Assembly: GCF_022539315.1 (NCBI RefSeq)
Contig: NC_066321.1
Span: forward strand, 4,031,324-4,095,323
Length of the DNA stretch: 64,000 nucleotides
Direction of reading: 5' to 3'
Origin: Serinus canaria
Lineage: Eukaryota; Chordata; Aves; Passeriformes; Fringillidae
Of the stretch, positions 49,118 through 59,969 are shown piece after piece (the stretch's first letter is position 1; every line of letters starts with the position of its first letter). The position numbers and the translations under genes are program-made. The notes beneath the pieces were generated by a model that ran no database searches, was not told the origin of the DNA, and worked only from the letters and a program-made list of their open reading frames with translations.

Positions 49118-50020
49118 GGCGTTTGGCACGGGGCTGTGGGTCCGTGGGATCAGCTGCTCCAGCTGCAATCCCTGGTGCTGCTCTGCCCCCTGGTGCTGCC
49201 GCGGCCGCAGAGCATCCCCCGCCGAGCATCCCCCGCTGTCACTTCTCACTTCTCCGCCAAGTTCAAGGTCAGTGCCTAGCTATTTTCAGCTCATCTCTTC
49301 TTGATCCATGCAGAGAAATGACAAGGTAACGTGATTTGGGGTCAGCTGTATTACAGGAACCGTTACATAAACGGAGAAAGTGGAAATCAATCCCGGCTGA
49401 CAGTGTCTTCGGGATAATCAGCGCTCACTCCATGCCGCTGTCAGCTCTCCTGCATCAAACACCATGTTACTTCTGTCACATCTCCTTAACAAAACCAGAG
49501 TCTCACTTTTGGCAAAGTAAATAAATATTTCACTCGGGCTTGCATTTAATTCATTGTTTAGAGAACTTTAACACTTTGGACTTGCAAAGAGTCCCCATTT
49601 GGAGGAGAAAAGACAGCTTACCCTGTCAGGTCCATTACTGCTTACAAAGGGCTCTGGCAAAGATACAGTGGACTCTTATGAAACACCCCATTCCTCGTGT
49701 TTTGTGCTTGATTTCTTTAAGCAGACGATTGTCCTCCAAATCTCCGTCACCGAGAGGACCTCGCCTTCCCAAAGTGCTTCACCTAACCCGCGGTCACCCC
49801 GGCCCCAGCCCCATCACAGCTCTTCCCCCTAACGTTCTAGGACACCTCCCCTCAATTTGTCTGATTATTATTGCTCGATCTGAACCATTTCCTCCCCTGA
49901 GCAGACATCTTTCCCTAACGCAGAATTATGAACATATCATTTCACAAGATGCGCCGCGTTAGCCGCGTCTCGGTGGCAGCACATGGTGCGTCGGTTCAGG
50001 GGGAGAGCAGCCACTCCATC
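49118..50020. promoter_or_regulatory. CpG-enriched intronic patch
   Basis: Clusters of CpG appear at 49200-49260 (CCGCGGCCGC, CCCCGCCGAGC), 49740-49810 (CGTCACCGAG, ACCCGCGGTCACCCCGG) and 49950-50000 (GATGCGCCGCGTTAGCCGCG). They lie in an otherwise CpG-poor window, about 6.4 kb downstream of the first coding exon. It could be an alternative promoter, an enhancer or merely GC-richer sequence. No splice-consistent exon was recognised. Confidence 0.35.
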
Positions 50021-50159
50021 CCACCCACCTTGTGCTCCCATGGAACTGCCAAGCCCGCCGAGGAACGATTTGCCATAATATTAGTTGTCAGTAAATTCAA
50101 AGACGGAGCTCCTAAAGCTATAAAATGGATTAGAAGCAATTTAAAAAAGAATTAACAAA

Positions 50160-50720
50160 CTAGAGTAAGAGTATACTGTCAACAAACAAATGCTTCATCA
50201 TAGCACTGTAATTTGGAATTTTAATTACCCCTCTGCTTCTGTAACAAAACAATGTCTGAACTGGCAGCCATTTGAATCTCTCACAGGTCATTGAGCATTC
50301 TAGTTAATTACTCTATGAATAGCCTGTTTTTCTCCCCTCTGGAAACACGTTTCTAATGGCAGTCAAGGTCTGACAAATGTGTCATCTACATAATTAGCTA
50401 GGAAGCAACACAAAACATTAAACATGCTTTGTGCCGACAACTATCAAAACATTTCATTTGTTGTCAATTATTCATTACTTTGTAGGTTCTGAAGGGGTTG
50501 TTATTATGAAAATAAGTCCAGATGCTAACAAGGTTAGAGTTTTTTATTCAAATTAGTAATCAGAGGACTAACTTTAAAAAATGTGTCTTGTGTACGTTTA
50601 TGGCAGCGTTCAATCAGCACTAAATTATAAACGAATTTAGCTAAGTTCAAGTGAAAATAGCCATGGCAGAGCACATACACTAATTTTTGGAGTTGCAGCT
50701 CTCTTTGAAGTTTTAGGATC
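50160..50720. promoter_or_regulatory. Candidate conserved non-coding element
   Basis: Repeat-free AT-rich sequence with TTAATTACCCC, TAGTTAATTACTC and ATAATTAGCTA within about 200 bases, plus TTGTCAATTATTCATTAC. It has high homeodomain-core density and no open frame. Composition-based guess only. Confidence 0.25.
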
Positions 50721-50818
50721 TAAGCCGAAGTAGCAAACTTTCAGAACCTTTGGCAAGACTAATTTGTGCTTGGTAAATAGAGTAAAGATTTTCACAGCGT
50801 GAGATAATGTAAGATTGC

Positions 50819-50841
50819 AAAAAAAAAAAAAAAAAAAAAAA
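50819..50841. repeat. Poly-A run of 23
   Basis: An uninterrupted run of 23 As is followed by GGAGG. No retrotransposon body is recognisable beside it. Confidence 0.95.
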
Positions 50842-52339
50842 GGAGGTTTTTGAACCTTTTTTCTACCCTTCTGTCACACTGAGTAAAAGTCAAAATCAGC
50901 AATTCTGACCCCTATAATATCTTGTCTGAACTTAGGTTTGGCTTAGCAAGGAAGCCAAACCAGTTACATTCACCACTCCCTTAATAGAGCTGAAATGAAT
51001 TTATCCTTGCTTTCAAGAAGAAATAGGTGCTGGTTATTTCCTTTTTCTATGATCTCATTATGATGCTGCCCGTCAAGCAACGCAGCTGAAATTGTACAGT
51101 GAAACTGTGGGGAGGAGAAATAAATGGGGAGTTGAACAATAAAATTAACTTCTTCCTTTTTAGCTGGGATTATTTCAGCTGAAGTGCTACGATGTAAATA
51201 TACAATAAAGCATAACTTCTCACAGGGCATATTTAAGACCATAGAAACGAAAAAAATATTATTCATAAAAGCAAGAGGCTTGTTTTGAACCTGAAAACAC
51301 ACCTGCACAAAAAAATATTGGTCCTGTAAAAGGGTTGGGAGGCAAACCTGAGAAAAATCACTTATTGATGGTAAGCTGAGCCTTGAAATAGGATCTTGCA
51401 TTAATATTCCCTTTTCAGCTTTTAAGTCAGAGGACTTTATGGTATAGAGAATATAGAAGAGCACAGAGGGGCACATCTGTGCACCCTGAGGGCCTCTGCC
51501 CTGGAGCCAGAGCAGCTCCTCAGGTAGGGAGCAAGGGACACAGCGCTGAAATCGGTCAAAAACTGGAGCCAAGGGCTGAAGGAGGCAGCCTGTGAGCACC
51601 ACACTCAGCAGAGAGCAGATTTACGTTTTCAAAACACAAAACCAGTCTGAATACAGTGAGGGGACAAATGACACATTTCATTCCTCGTTTTCCTGCCCTG
51701 GAAAGGAGAATGACTAACGTAACTAAACAGACTTGTTTTCTTTCAGCAATATTCATGCTCAAGAAGTGAAACTGGACTGTGTTTGTGGACCCATGGCTTT
51801 CACACCTACCCTGAAATACTTGGCGCAAATAAGGTGTAAGCTTGCATTTATTAACAATTCCCACCCTTGTCATGGGAAGCTCACATATTCTTCTGTATCT
51901 GCCCCAGTGCTATTACATGATTTGTGCACACCTTGAAGGGAACACAGCATTTGGCTTTTATAAAGACAAACGTGGCTGCATCAATGACAGACCTGTGCTT
52001 GATGACAAAATTTGCAGAGAATAAAGCCTGGGCAGTCACTATTAGATCACAATAAAGAGAATATTTTTCAAAACTACATCAGGAGAAGGTTTACTGCTTT
52101 TAGAAATATTTTGTCAAGATTTGCTTTTTCCTCCAAGAAAAAAGTAAGCTGGGGGAAGAAAAAAAAAAAAGAGCTATCCTCAAAAACTTTCCCTGAATAA
52201 ACTACGCTTTAAAGAAGCTCTGATGATCTCGCAGAGATTGAAATAATCCCTTTTTGAGCTAAAACTACCCATAGCAATGAAACTGAAAATACTCTAAAAG
52301 AGGGCTGGAGACTGTCTTGCAATTAACATTAAACAGATA

Positions 52340-52720
52340 ACATATTTACCAGGAAGTCAAAATATTTTGGAAGCCGATAATCCTGTAAGCCTTAACGTGG
52401 TATAAAAACAACAAATAAATGCAAAGTGTTACTGTTACACATGCCTGCCTGATCAATGGTTTTCACATATTGATCTATAAATGGAGTTGACAGTCTGTGT
52501 TGGCTGCACATTTTCCAAGCAGCTCTATTTTTGTACAAAACCAATACGGGCAATTACCTTTGTTTGAGATGCCAAGTCTTATCAATTCAATGTGATTTAG
52601 TGTCATTTTAATTAAATATCAGGATCTACTTCAGGACAATCTATACAAACAAAGCCTCAAACTTGACTATAAGCTTGATTTGGAGTAAACATGTACAAGC
52701 CCTGCAATTTCAAAATATGG
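52340..52720. promoter_or_regulatory. Candidate conserved non-coding element
   Basis: Repeat-free sequence including CTGATCAATGGTTTTCACAT, ACCTTTGTTTGAGATGCC (SOX/TCF-like core) and TTTTAATTAAATATCAGG. No coding potential. It is a candidate by look only. Confidence 0.22.
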
Positions 52721-53591
52721 CTCAAAAACTCTGCTAAACAGAAGGTTTATATTTTTAGCAAATTTATTTCTGTCTTTTTGGCTAGCCATAACTTTGGCAA
52801 GTGTTCTATGATCACAGGAGTAAGAAACAAAAGAAGATTGCTTCCCATTTCTCTGATAATGTATTAGGGAGATAAATAAACCTACCAGTTTGTTTAACCT
52901 AATCAGAGAAAGCTCTAATGCATTAACATTTTGGAATGTCTAAATAGGTTCTAATTCTTAATATAGACACCAATAAAAAAAGACATTTCATTGTTTGAAG
53001 TTGCTCTGAATGAAGCAAAATGCACTTCTCTGGGGTTTAACAGATGAAAATAGCAAATATTCATTTACATTGCTAGTTCAGACAATACCATTAAGCACAG
53101 AAAGAGCCCTCACTTGCCACAGCCTGTGTCCAGCTTTGTGATTTGTGCTCTTTAGACTCTACATTAATATCAATTTCAACCTTTGCACAAAGCTCAGGCA
53201 TTTCCATTGAAATAAATAACATAAACCCCCAGTAATCTCTTGCTTGTTTAGTTCCTGCCTCCCACATTTGCATCTGCACCACTACAAAATGCATATGTGC
53301 ATATGGCCCTGCTGATGTATGATGCACATCCTTCCCTGTCACCCTACAGAAAATAATCTGTTCACCTTCAAAAGTATAGCCCCAGGTGTGTTCACAAGCA
53401 CCACAGCACATGCTCCAGACTACAGCAAATCCCTCAGGGAAAATCAGGCATTTTTCTCCTCTATAAATCATCACTCATCTTTCTACCTTTGTGCCTGGTT
53501 TATGCCATTTGTTGTCCAGAGTGGGCATTTCCTCTTTCCAAATAAGTTTTAGAAATCTATATTTCTATTGATTGTTCAAAATGTGCCAAAG

Positions 53592-53662
53592 GCTGATTGC
53601 CTTAATCCACTAAAGTCAGTAGGTTTTGCACAAGTTGAGTAAAAAGGATTTGACCCATTTAT
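53592..53662. repeat. Fossil amniote repeat arm
   Basis: CTGATTGCCTTAATCCACTA, then AAGTCAGTAGGTTTTGCAC and GAGTAAAAAGGATTTGACCC. It resembles the 'ttgaagtcaatgggagttttgcc ... gagtaaggactgcaggatttggccc' arm of a repeat widespread in turtles, crocodilians and birds. The call is by recalled similarity. Confidence 0.45.
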
Positions 53663-54439
53663 TAATAGAACAAAGTATATTGCACACACCAAACATAGAC
53701 AGCAAAAGGGTGGTATGGAATCCTTTACTCAGCTCCTTCTAGTTTTTTTCAAAAGAAAAATCTCTCCAATAATAAGACAAAAATACTCAGTCAATGTAAA
53801 ATAGAAAATAAACATAATCAATGGTTGCCTCATGGATTATATCCATCATCTAAACAGAGGCAGACCGTGAAAACAGAAAATTTCCAAGTAGAAAGATGAG
53901 GATAAATCCTTTTTTTCTTCGAGCACAAAATAATTAGCTCTGATTAATATTCTGCTAATATGTGTCTTTTAGCAGGGATCTGCGTGCCTCTAAATGCAGA
54001 AGTGCAGACTGTGGAGAAAAGTGCAACGGGAGGAACGCCTGGATTTTTTTTAAAAATAGTATTAAATTTATATACATACAGATATATGCCTGTGTCAGCT
54101 GGACTCTTCTTTTTCAAGACACTTGGAAGGAAAGGAGGTACTCCCCTGCATTACTTTCCCCCAAATCCTTCCCAAGTCCCATGCCCAGATATGTCAGCAC
54201 ACGGCTGATACACACAATTGGTGTTTCACTGCTCCTTTAACTCGCTGCTTTTAAAGCCCACAGTTGAAAGCATTTGCATCCTTGGGAATTTTTGCTTTTA
54301 CTTTGGGCATTAGCAAACAACTTTAAGAGGCTTATTTAAGTAAATACGCCCAAACACTTTCAGCCTGTCAATATCTAGTCAGAAAATTCTGCATGGCAAA
54401 AAGAGATGAAAAGAATTGAAACAGAAAGGAAATTAGTAG

Positions 54440-55120
54440 CATGGCAAGCTTTCAATCTATTATGTCGGAGCCAAGTTTGCTTGGTAAAATGACATATACT
54501 CGGTAAAATTCCGCTTTTATGTAATTAGCTACTAAACAAATGCAACACAAAGCAACTTTCCAGCTCCCAGCCAATGAACATATATTGCACCTGGTGTGGC
54601 TGTTGGGATACAGCAGTGAATATTTATGTCTAATTTAACTTTTTAGAGCCCTTGCTCTGTAACAGTCCAGCATACTATCCCCCAAACTAAAGTTATGTAA
54701 CAAGGTAATATCAACAATGAGAAACTGCATGATAAAATCCTGCCCAAAAGTGAAAAATGCTAATTTTGTCTCATTTAGCAGCTGGATACAGAAATGCTCA
54801 TTAGTTTTAAGAGGGTTAATCCTTTTAACTTTTGCATATTGATATGCCAATTATGCCTAATTGTACAAGAGGCATCAGTCAAGGTAATAGTGCATAAACA
54901 CATGAAAGTTATTAAGTACATCCCAACATGTAATAAAGTAGGTGTTAATTGGTAGCTGAGTTCTGCAGGCTATTGAGGTGGATAATTCATTGAGAGATGG
55001 ATCACTTGTAATTTCTCTACATAATTCCTTTTGCAGTCTCATGCTGTGATGTTTTCATGCTTGTCAAAAACAACTGCAGCCTAGTGCCTTTTGTTAAACA
55101 CAGCCAATAAAATGTTAGGC
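54440..55120. promoter_or_regulatory. Candidate conserved non-coding element cluster
   Basis: Two repeat-free blocks (about 54460-54650 and 54830-55110) contain TTATGTAATTAGCTAC, CAGCCAATGAACATATATTG, GCCAATTATGCCTAATTG and GTTAATTGG. They also include GTGGATAATTCATTG and CACAGCCAATAAAATG. Homeodomain-type and CCAAT-type cores are dense and no open frame exists. Alignment would be needed to confirm constraint. Confidence 0.3.
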
Positions 55121-56364
55121 ACCATTAAATATACTTAACTTTTTAACTTTTTCAAAGGTGCAGTTCTTCCTGGTATTACATTACAGTATTCCCAGTGAAT
55201 TATTATAAGCAGGGTTCAAAGTTTTTGATGGAGGAGCATTGCAAGTCAGATAAAAGGAGGAAACATATGCAGTGTGTCTGAGGCAAAGAATACCATTTAA
55301 ATAAATGGCAAATGAGTATCTTATCAGCTGCTAAAATCTAAACAGATTTTTCACTCTAGAAATATAAGGAGAAATGAGTTAAGTTACAGCAGAGAAATTC
55401 ATCACTAGAACAACATATTTCTAAATAAGACTAAATTCTGAGGTTTAATTTTGAGTAAAAAGGAAATACTGAAGGTCTTGTGGCTTTCCTCCATTTAATA
55501 ACTTTGTCAAAAAGCTGAATATTTCATAGGAATCCATTACATCAACAGCAAAAAAAATAATGGTTGGCATGGTTGTGAGAAGTGGCTGAGATCTGGGACT
55601 CTGTCCCCAGCTAACAGAGTTTTCCCCCTCATTTGCATTCTCTGAGAACAAAATGGATCTGGAGTCCAAAAAAGTGGCTAACATTGCATAAATAATTTTG
55701 TAACATCATATGGCCTCAGCTGCAAGTTGCCACCATTATGGAAGAAAATTAACCAGGGGAGACTCATACCAATCAGTTTGTTTAGTAGCTCACAAGGAGT
55801 ACAGGGGCAGGGATGCAACTGGCAATAGAGTTCATCACCAACTATTTAATTTAAAAAAAAATGCTAATGGATAAAAAACCAACTCAACTCCTTTGACTCT
55901 GTTTGCTATTGGAATAACAGCATACATTCAGTGTCTGATTTTTGTACAATCCATTCAGTCTCAGAGCAAGACCTTTTTTTATTACAAAGTTATTTGCAGA
56001 GTTTGAAATTTCCATTTGTTTTCTTCTGTCCACTTTTGAAGTTTGCCTTTTGAGAAACTGTGATATGTGTCTAGAACTGGAAGGGCTACTCTCTACTTAC
56101 TTAAGCCTTACTTAAGTGATGTTACAACTGAGAGTTGAAATGATGAGTAGCTGTTATGATCATGGCCACCAAAGCCAAATTCTGTATTTCATGAAGGAAA
56201 ATTTTTATCCCAATGCCTAGAGATACTTCTAAAAATGTATTAGTGACTTTAGATCCCTTCTTTCAAAGGATGATAATGGAACTAGTGTTTTAACAAGCAT
56301 AAAATAAATCTGGAGATCTTAAAAAATTGGAAGACTGAGAAAATATTAGGAGTGTTTTACTTAC

Positions 56365-56544
56365 AGGCTCGGCGACTTTCACATTCTCAGAGAGAATCAT
56401 AGATTTGCTTTGGCTCAGCCTGTCGTGGTGACTGTTGGAATTTTTGATCCTCATTTGAACAGCCCCCGTGCTATGGTGGGAAGGATTAGGCTTTTCAGAG
56501 GCTGTATCAGAAGTTGAAGACCTTTCCATGGTTGCTGGGTTGAC
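56365..56544 (-). CDS. ARHGAP15: ARHGAP15 first coding exon (start codon, residues 1-55)
   Basis: This exon encodes the N-terminus of Rho GTPase-activating protein 15, a cytosolic or membrane-recruited negative regulator of Rac. Read on the minus strand, an acceptor ending TTCTTCAG precedes 15 non-coding bases and then an ATG at 56529-56527. The following 55 codons end at GAG CCT, followed by a consensus GTAAGT donor (phase 0). The peptide contains TGAVQMRIKNSNSHHDRL and then SQSKSMIL, the hallmark of the ARHGAP15 N-terminus as I recall it from mammals. The first 20 or so residues (serine/threonine-rich) are much less conserved. Because an acceptor lies just upstream of the ATG, at least one 5' non-coding exon must exist farther upstream, and I could not find it in 56545-64000. 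No signal peptide or membrane segment is present. The next exon is 29.7 kb away. Confidence 0.93.
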
Positions 56545-57855
56545 CTGAAGAATGTGAAATAAGAGCATTAATCTAGGGACTCCTCATACAAAAACGTTTC
56601 AATGCCAGGTCTGTGTCACTGCAGTCAGGAGAAGAAGCTGAGTTGTCTTGCTGGCAAGATCTTGATCATCTTTGAACACCAGGATAACTATCAGCTGTGT
56701 CAGCCTGCAGTTTTATTATTGTCCTTATCACCCTCCCATCCAAACTGCCTTGGAAGAGTTAGTTTATGTAAAAGATTATCCTTATCTCAAAAGCCATTCT
56801 CCTCCATGGTGTAATCTCCCTGCAAGCCTCTGCCACGTCCAGCTGGCAGCCACTCCACTTTGTCTTTGGCCCTGCTCACACGACACATTTTAAATCTTGC
56901 AAAGGGAAAGGACAGGCTGTGAAGCCAATTAACATATCTTACCTCCACAGTCCCACACGGGCCAGCTACAAGTGCATCTCAGGGCCACACTGAAACCCTG
57001 CAGTGTCCTGGAGCTGATAAAATAGCCCTTAATATTCACAGTCCTACCAGCAGCACAGATGAGATTTTTGTTTCTCTGTCCATTTTTTAAATCTGAAATT
57101 GAGAAATGGCCGAGATCTTAAGCCCTTGGACGGGGAGAGGACCTAGAGTGATCACAGTGCTGCTGTTCAACCTCCCATTTTAGTGTTAGAACAACTCAAC
57201 TAACTCCTCCTAGCTATTCAAAGCATTTTTGGTAGGCAAAATTGCTTTCTATTTCCTGTAGAAAACACCAAGACAGTGATGTACAACACTTGCTCTGTTT
57301 TCCTCCCCCCTGCTCACCCTCGTACTACTACATGTAGCTCGTGGGTGCAGCAATCTACTGAGAGTCACAGGAAAACTGGCTCTTTATATTGCTGTGTAAC
57401 CACATGAGAAAATGTGTAAGGAAGAGATACTACACAAGCTGAAATAGCTGGTTTCCAAACTATGGAGCCAGGGAAATGGAAATCCATTTAGGTGCAGTTA
57501 TAGTATAAACTGTTGAAGAATCAGCATTTTCCAAACGCTGGATTGGAGAGCATGGCTATTTCTAGCAACATCCTGGCAACTTCTGAAGGCTCTGAAAGAT
57601 TAAATTCCTTGATTTCAAGAAAGCCAATTACTGTGAAGACATCAGAGCAGAGAACACATTGTCCAGGTGTGAAGGTGGGAGGGGGAGATGGGGAGCTCTG
57701 CTGGACATCTCTGGGCAGGACCACAGCCTGGGCAGGTGGGAGGACACAGCTCCCACAGCTTCAGCCTCCCAGCACTGATAAAACCATCCCTCAGGAAATT
57801 ACCCTACATGTAGGGGATGATAACAACAGGTCATGCAGTAGGAATGGCTGAGGGG

Positions 57856-58030
57856 GGAAGAGACCTTGGAAGGTCATCTGGGCCAACCTGTTTAAGCAGG
57901 AACACCTAGAAGTGGTTGGCCCAGGTCCAGAAGGCTTTTCATAGAACCCCAGATTTTTTGGGGGATTGAATCACATCAAAGATCACATATTTCCAACTCC
58001 CCTGCCATGGGCTGGGACCTTCAGGGGAAT
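57856..58030 (-). mobile_element. CR1 LINE tails, two adjacent fragments
   Basis: GGGAAGAGACCTTGGAAGGT, CATCTGGGCCAACCTGTTTA and CACCTAGAAGTGGTTGGCCC form one antisense CR1 3' segment (to about 57945). A second follows with GGATTGAATCACATCAAAGA then ATTTCCAACTCCCCTGCCAT and GGGCTGGGACCTT. Two 3' ends in a row suggest one CR1 inserted next to or into another. Confidence 0.75.
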
Positions 58031-59863
58031 TTATATGCATTCATGATAGCACTCTCGACAAAAGACAGAGGGAAGTACTTTAATATTAGCCCATTACTCA
58101 CTCAATATGATGTGCCACAATAGAAATGCTGAATTTAATCCAAAAAATCCATACCAAAACCAAAGCTTTTGCCCATTTGCTGTTCCCTTCATTGACTCAG
58201 TTACTCAAGGATCCCCGCAGAAGGTGAACTTCAGGTTACAGAAATTAGATTAAAGCTGTTTCATGTTACTCAGGAGCATGCCTGCCTATGACTGCTGCAG
58301 AGCTGGTGCATTGTACTTGAGAAAACTCTTTCCATGGATCTTTGGTGGGCAGCACTGTGTGTTCTCCCTCCCCAAGACACTTCTCACCACCCTTCAGAGC
58401 AGTCAGCACCCAAATCCATGTCACAGGGATACTTTGCCATTTTGGCAGTAAGGACTGCAGCAGCTCCAAGCAGGAAATTATTTTTTCTCTCCTCCTAAAC
58501 TTGGAGAGTCAAACCATTTTGTATTTCATGTTGGTATCAAATCAAAATTGCTTCTCAACAGATTTTCAGTAGGCTCCAGGCTGGAGAGCGGATCAGACTC
58601 GAGAGACGAGAGCAGCACTGGCTCTGTCACAGATCCAATGTTTGGCTGGAGCACATTGCTCAGATTTTCTTCTGAAATCTCCCACCTATAAAGCTCTGAC
58701 ATATCCCTTCTTGGGAGCATTATGAGTTTTAATTAGGTAGTCTCTGCCTGGTGTTGTCAGTACACGATGTGCCATAGAAAAGTTTAATAGTGTGACAAAG
58801 TCGTGCCCTGGATCACAAGTAGGAGCACAGTCAGTAAACGGCAGGGCTGCAAAGACTTCTGAAACTCTTGGTTCTAATCTCATTGAACCTTGCTTGATTT
58901 TCCTGAAATTCGAGCTAATTTGCATACATCAGAGTATTACAAGGAGGCTTTCCAAGATACTAAAATTACAGGAACTACTATAAAAGAAAACAACAACAAA
59001 ACCCAAAATGGAGCATTTCCGCCATCACATTTGTCTTAGTCTAAAACACAGTGAGATCCTGCAGAATATGGAGGAGGTCTGGCATAATATGGAAGAAAGG
59101 TACAAAAGTGGTGCCCTTAGGATTTTCAGGTAGGAATCCTTTGCTGTCCCAGCTGCAGGCAAGCTCCTGACAGCGTTACCAGCCCTACATGCCAGTAGAT
59201 GGCACCCTGAATATGAGCTCCACAAATGCAACTGCACCACATTTGCATTTGCAAGGAGGATTTGGTAATCCTCATACTCTGCCCTGCCTCGATTGTTTGT
59301 TATTTTTGTTCTAACTTTTTTTTTAAATAACAGAGGGGAAGACCATCAGGAAACAGATAAAATACTATCAGAAAACATAAAAAGGATCCTATCTTCTGCA
59401 TTTATGAGTTGGTGCTTCCAAATTGTTATTAGAAGCAGCAGGGCCAAGTTTAGGCCTGTTTTGAAGGGGAATTAGTTTTGCTTCCTGTGAAAGGCAGAGC
59501 TGCCAAGCCCCATGCAACTGCTTGTGAGGCACTCCATGTCCATTATATAATTATCTAATTTGCCTTTTGGCAAACAGTTAGCATCTGGATATAAATTTCA
59601 GTTTTGAAACCTCCTATGGTTGATTTGCTAGAGAAAGGCATTAAACCAAGACAGAATTTCCCCTCCTCTCCACCTTGTTGTTTAGAGTGCTCCTGGAGTA
59701 AAGGGGCAGGACAACCTTGAGACATTAACCTAAGAAAAGGGAAACAAGGGCACACACCCAAAATTCCTCTTGAAAATACCTGGTTTGGAGCAGTGTGGAA
59801 CAGAAGGGGCAGGTTGGAAAAGGGTGAGGAAATAGTCAGGGGCAAGAAAAATCCTTGACATGA

Positions 59864-59969
59864 GGATGGATGGATGGATGGATGGATGGATGGATGGATG
59901 GATGGATGGATGGATGGATGGATGGATGGATGGATGGATGGATGGATGGATGGATGGATAGATGGATGA
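59864..59969. repeat. GGAT tetranucleotide microsatellite
   Basis: About 26 consecutive GGAT units run for 106 bases, with a single GATA interruption near 59959 and a final GATGATG. One frame of the complement reads as an (IHPS) repeat, a consequence of the 12-base super-period rather than coding. Confidence 0.97.

Larger units (their letters stand above)
44001..56364 (-). other. ARHGAP15: ARHGAP15 long intron, gene-proximal part
   Basis: This is the 12 kb of intron next to the first coding exon. It has no CR1 copy that I could recognise, unlike the rest of the window, and contains fossil repeat arms (47.1 and 53.6 kb). It also has G-rich and poly-A tracts, a CpG-enriched patch and several regulatory-looking AT-rich stretches. 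No further exon was found. The 210-codon open frame at 50970-51602 is treated as chance. Confidence 0.6.
15439..56544 (-). other. ARHGAP15: ARHGAP15 gene, visible span of five exons (partial at both ends)
   Basis: The five exons add up to 480 coding bases, exactly 160 codons with no stop or frameshift when joined. Phases are compatible at every junction (0-0, 0-0, 2-2, 0-0). Visible introns are 26621-56364, 23415-26545, 22025-23352 and 15529-21936. The product is a single-PH RhoGAP that binds Rac and stimulates its GTP hydrolysis; in mammals it is prominent in blood cells. The arginine-finger catalytic domain lies outside the window. No broken codon is seen, so the gene appears functional. 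Confidence 0.92.

Noticed and set aside
49111..49329. Alanine- and proline-rich frame in the CpG-enriched patch
   Set aside because: Low-complexity GC-driven translation with no homology or splice support. The CpG patch itself is kept as a finding.
50970..51602. 210-codon minus-strand open frame
   Set aside because: No recognised domain and no coherent composition. It lies in the same strand and intron as ARHGAP15, with no splice sites that join it in phase to the exons. It is judged a chance frame, although conservation should be checked.
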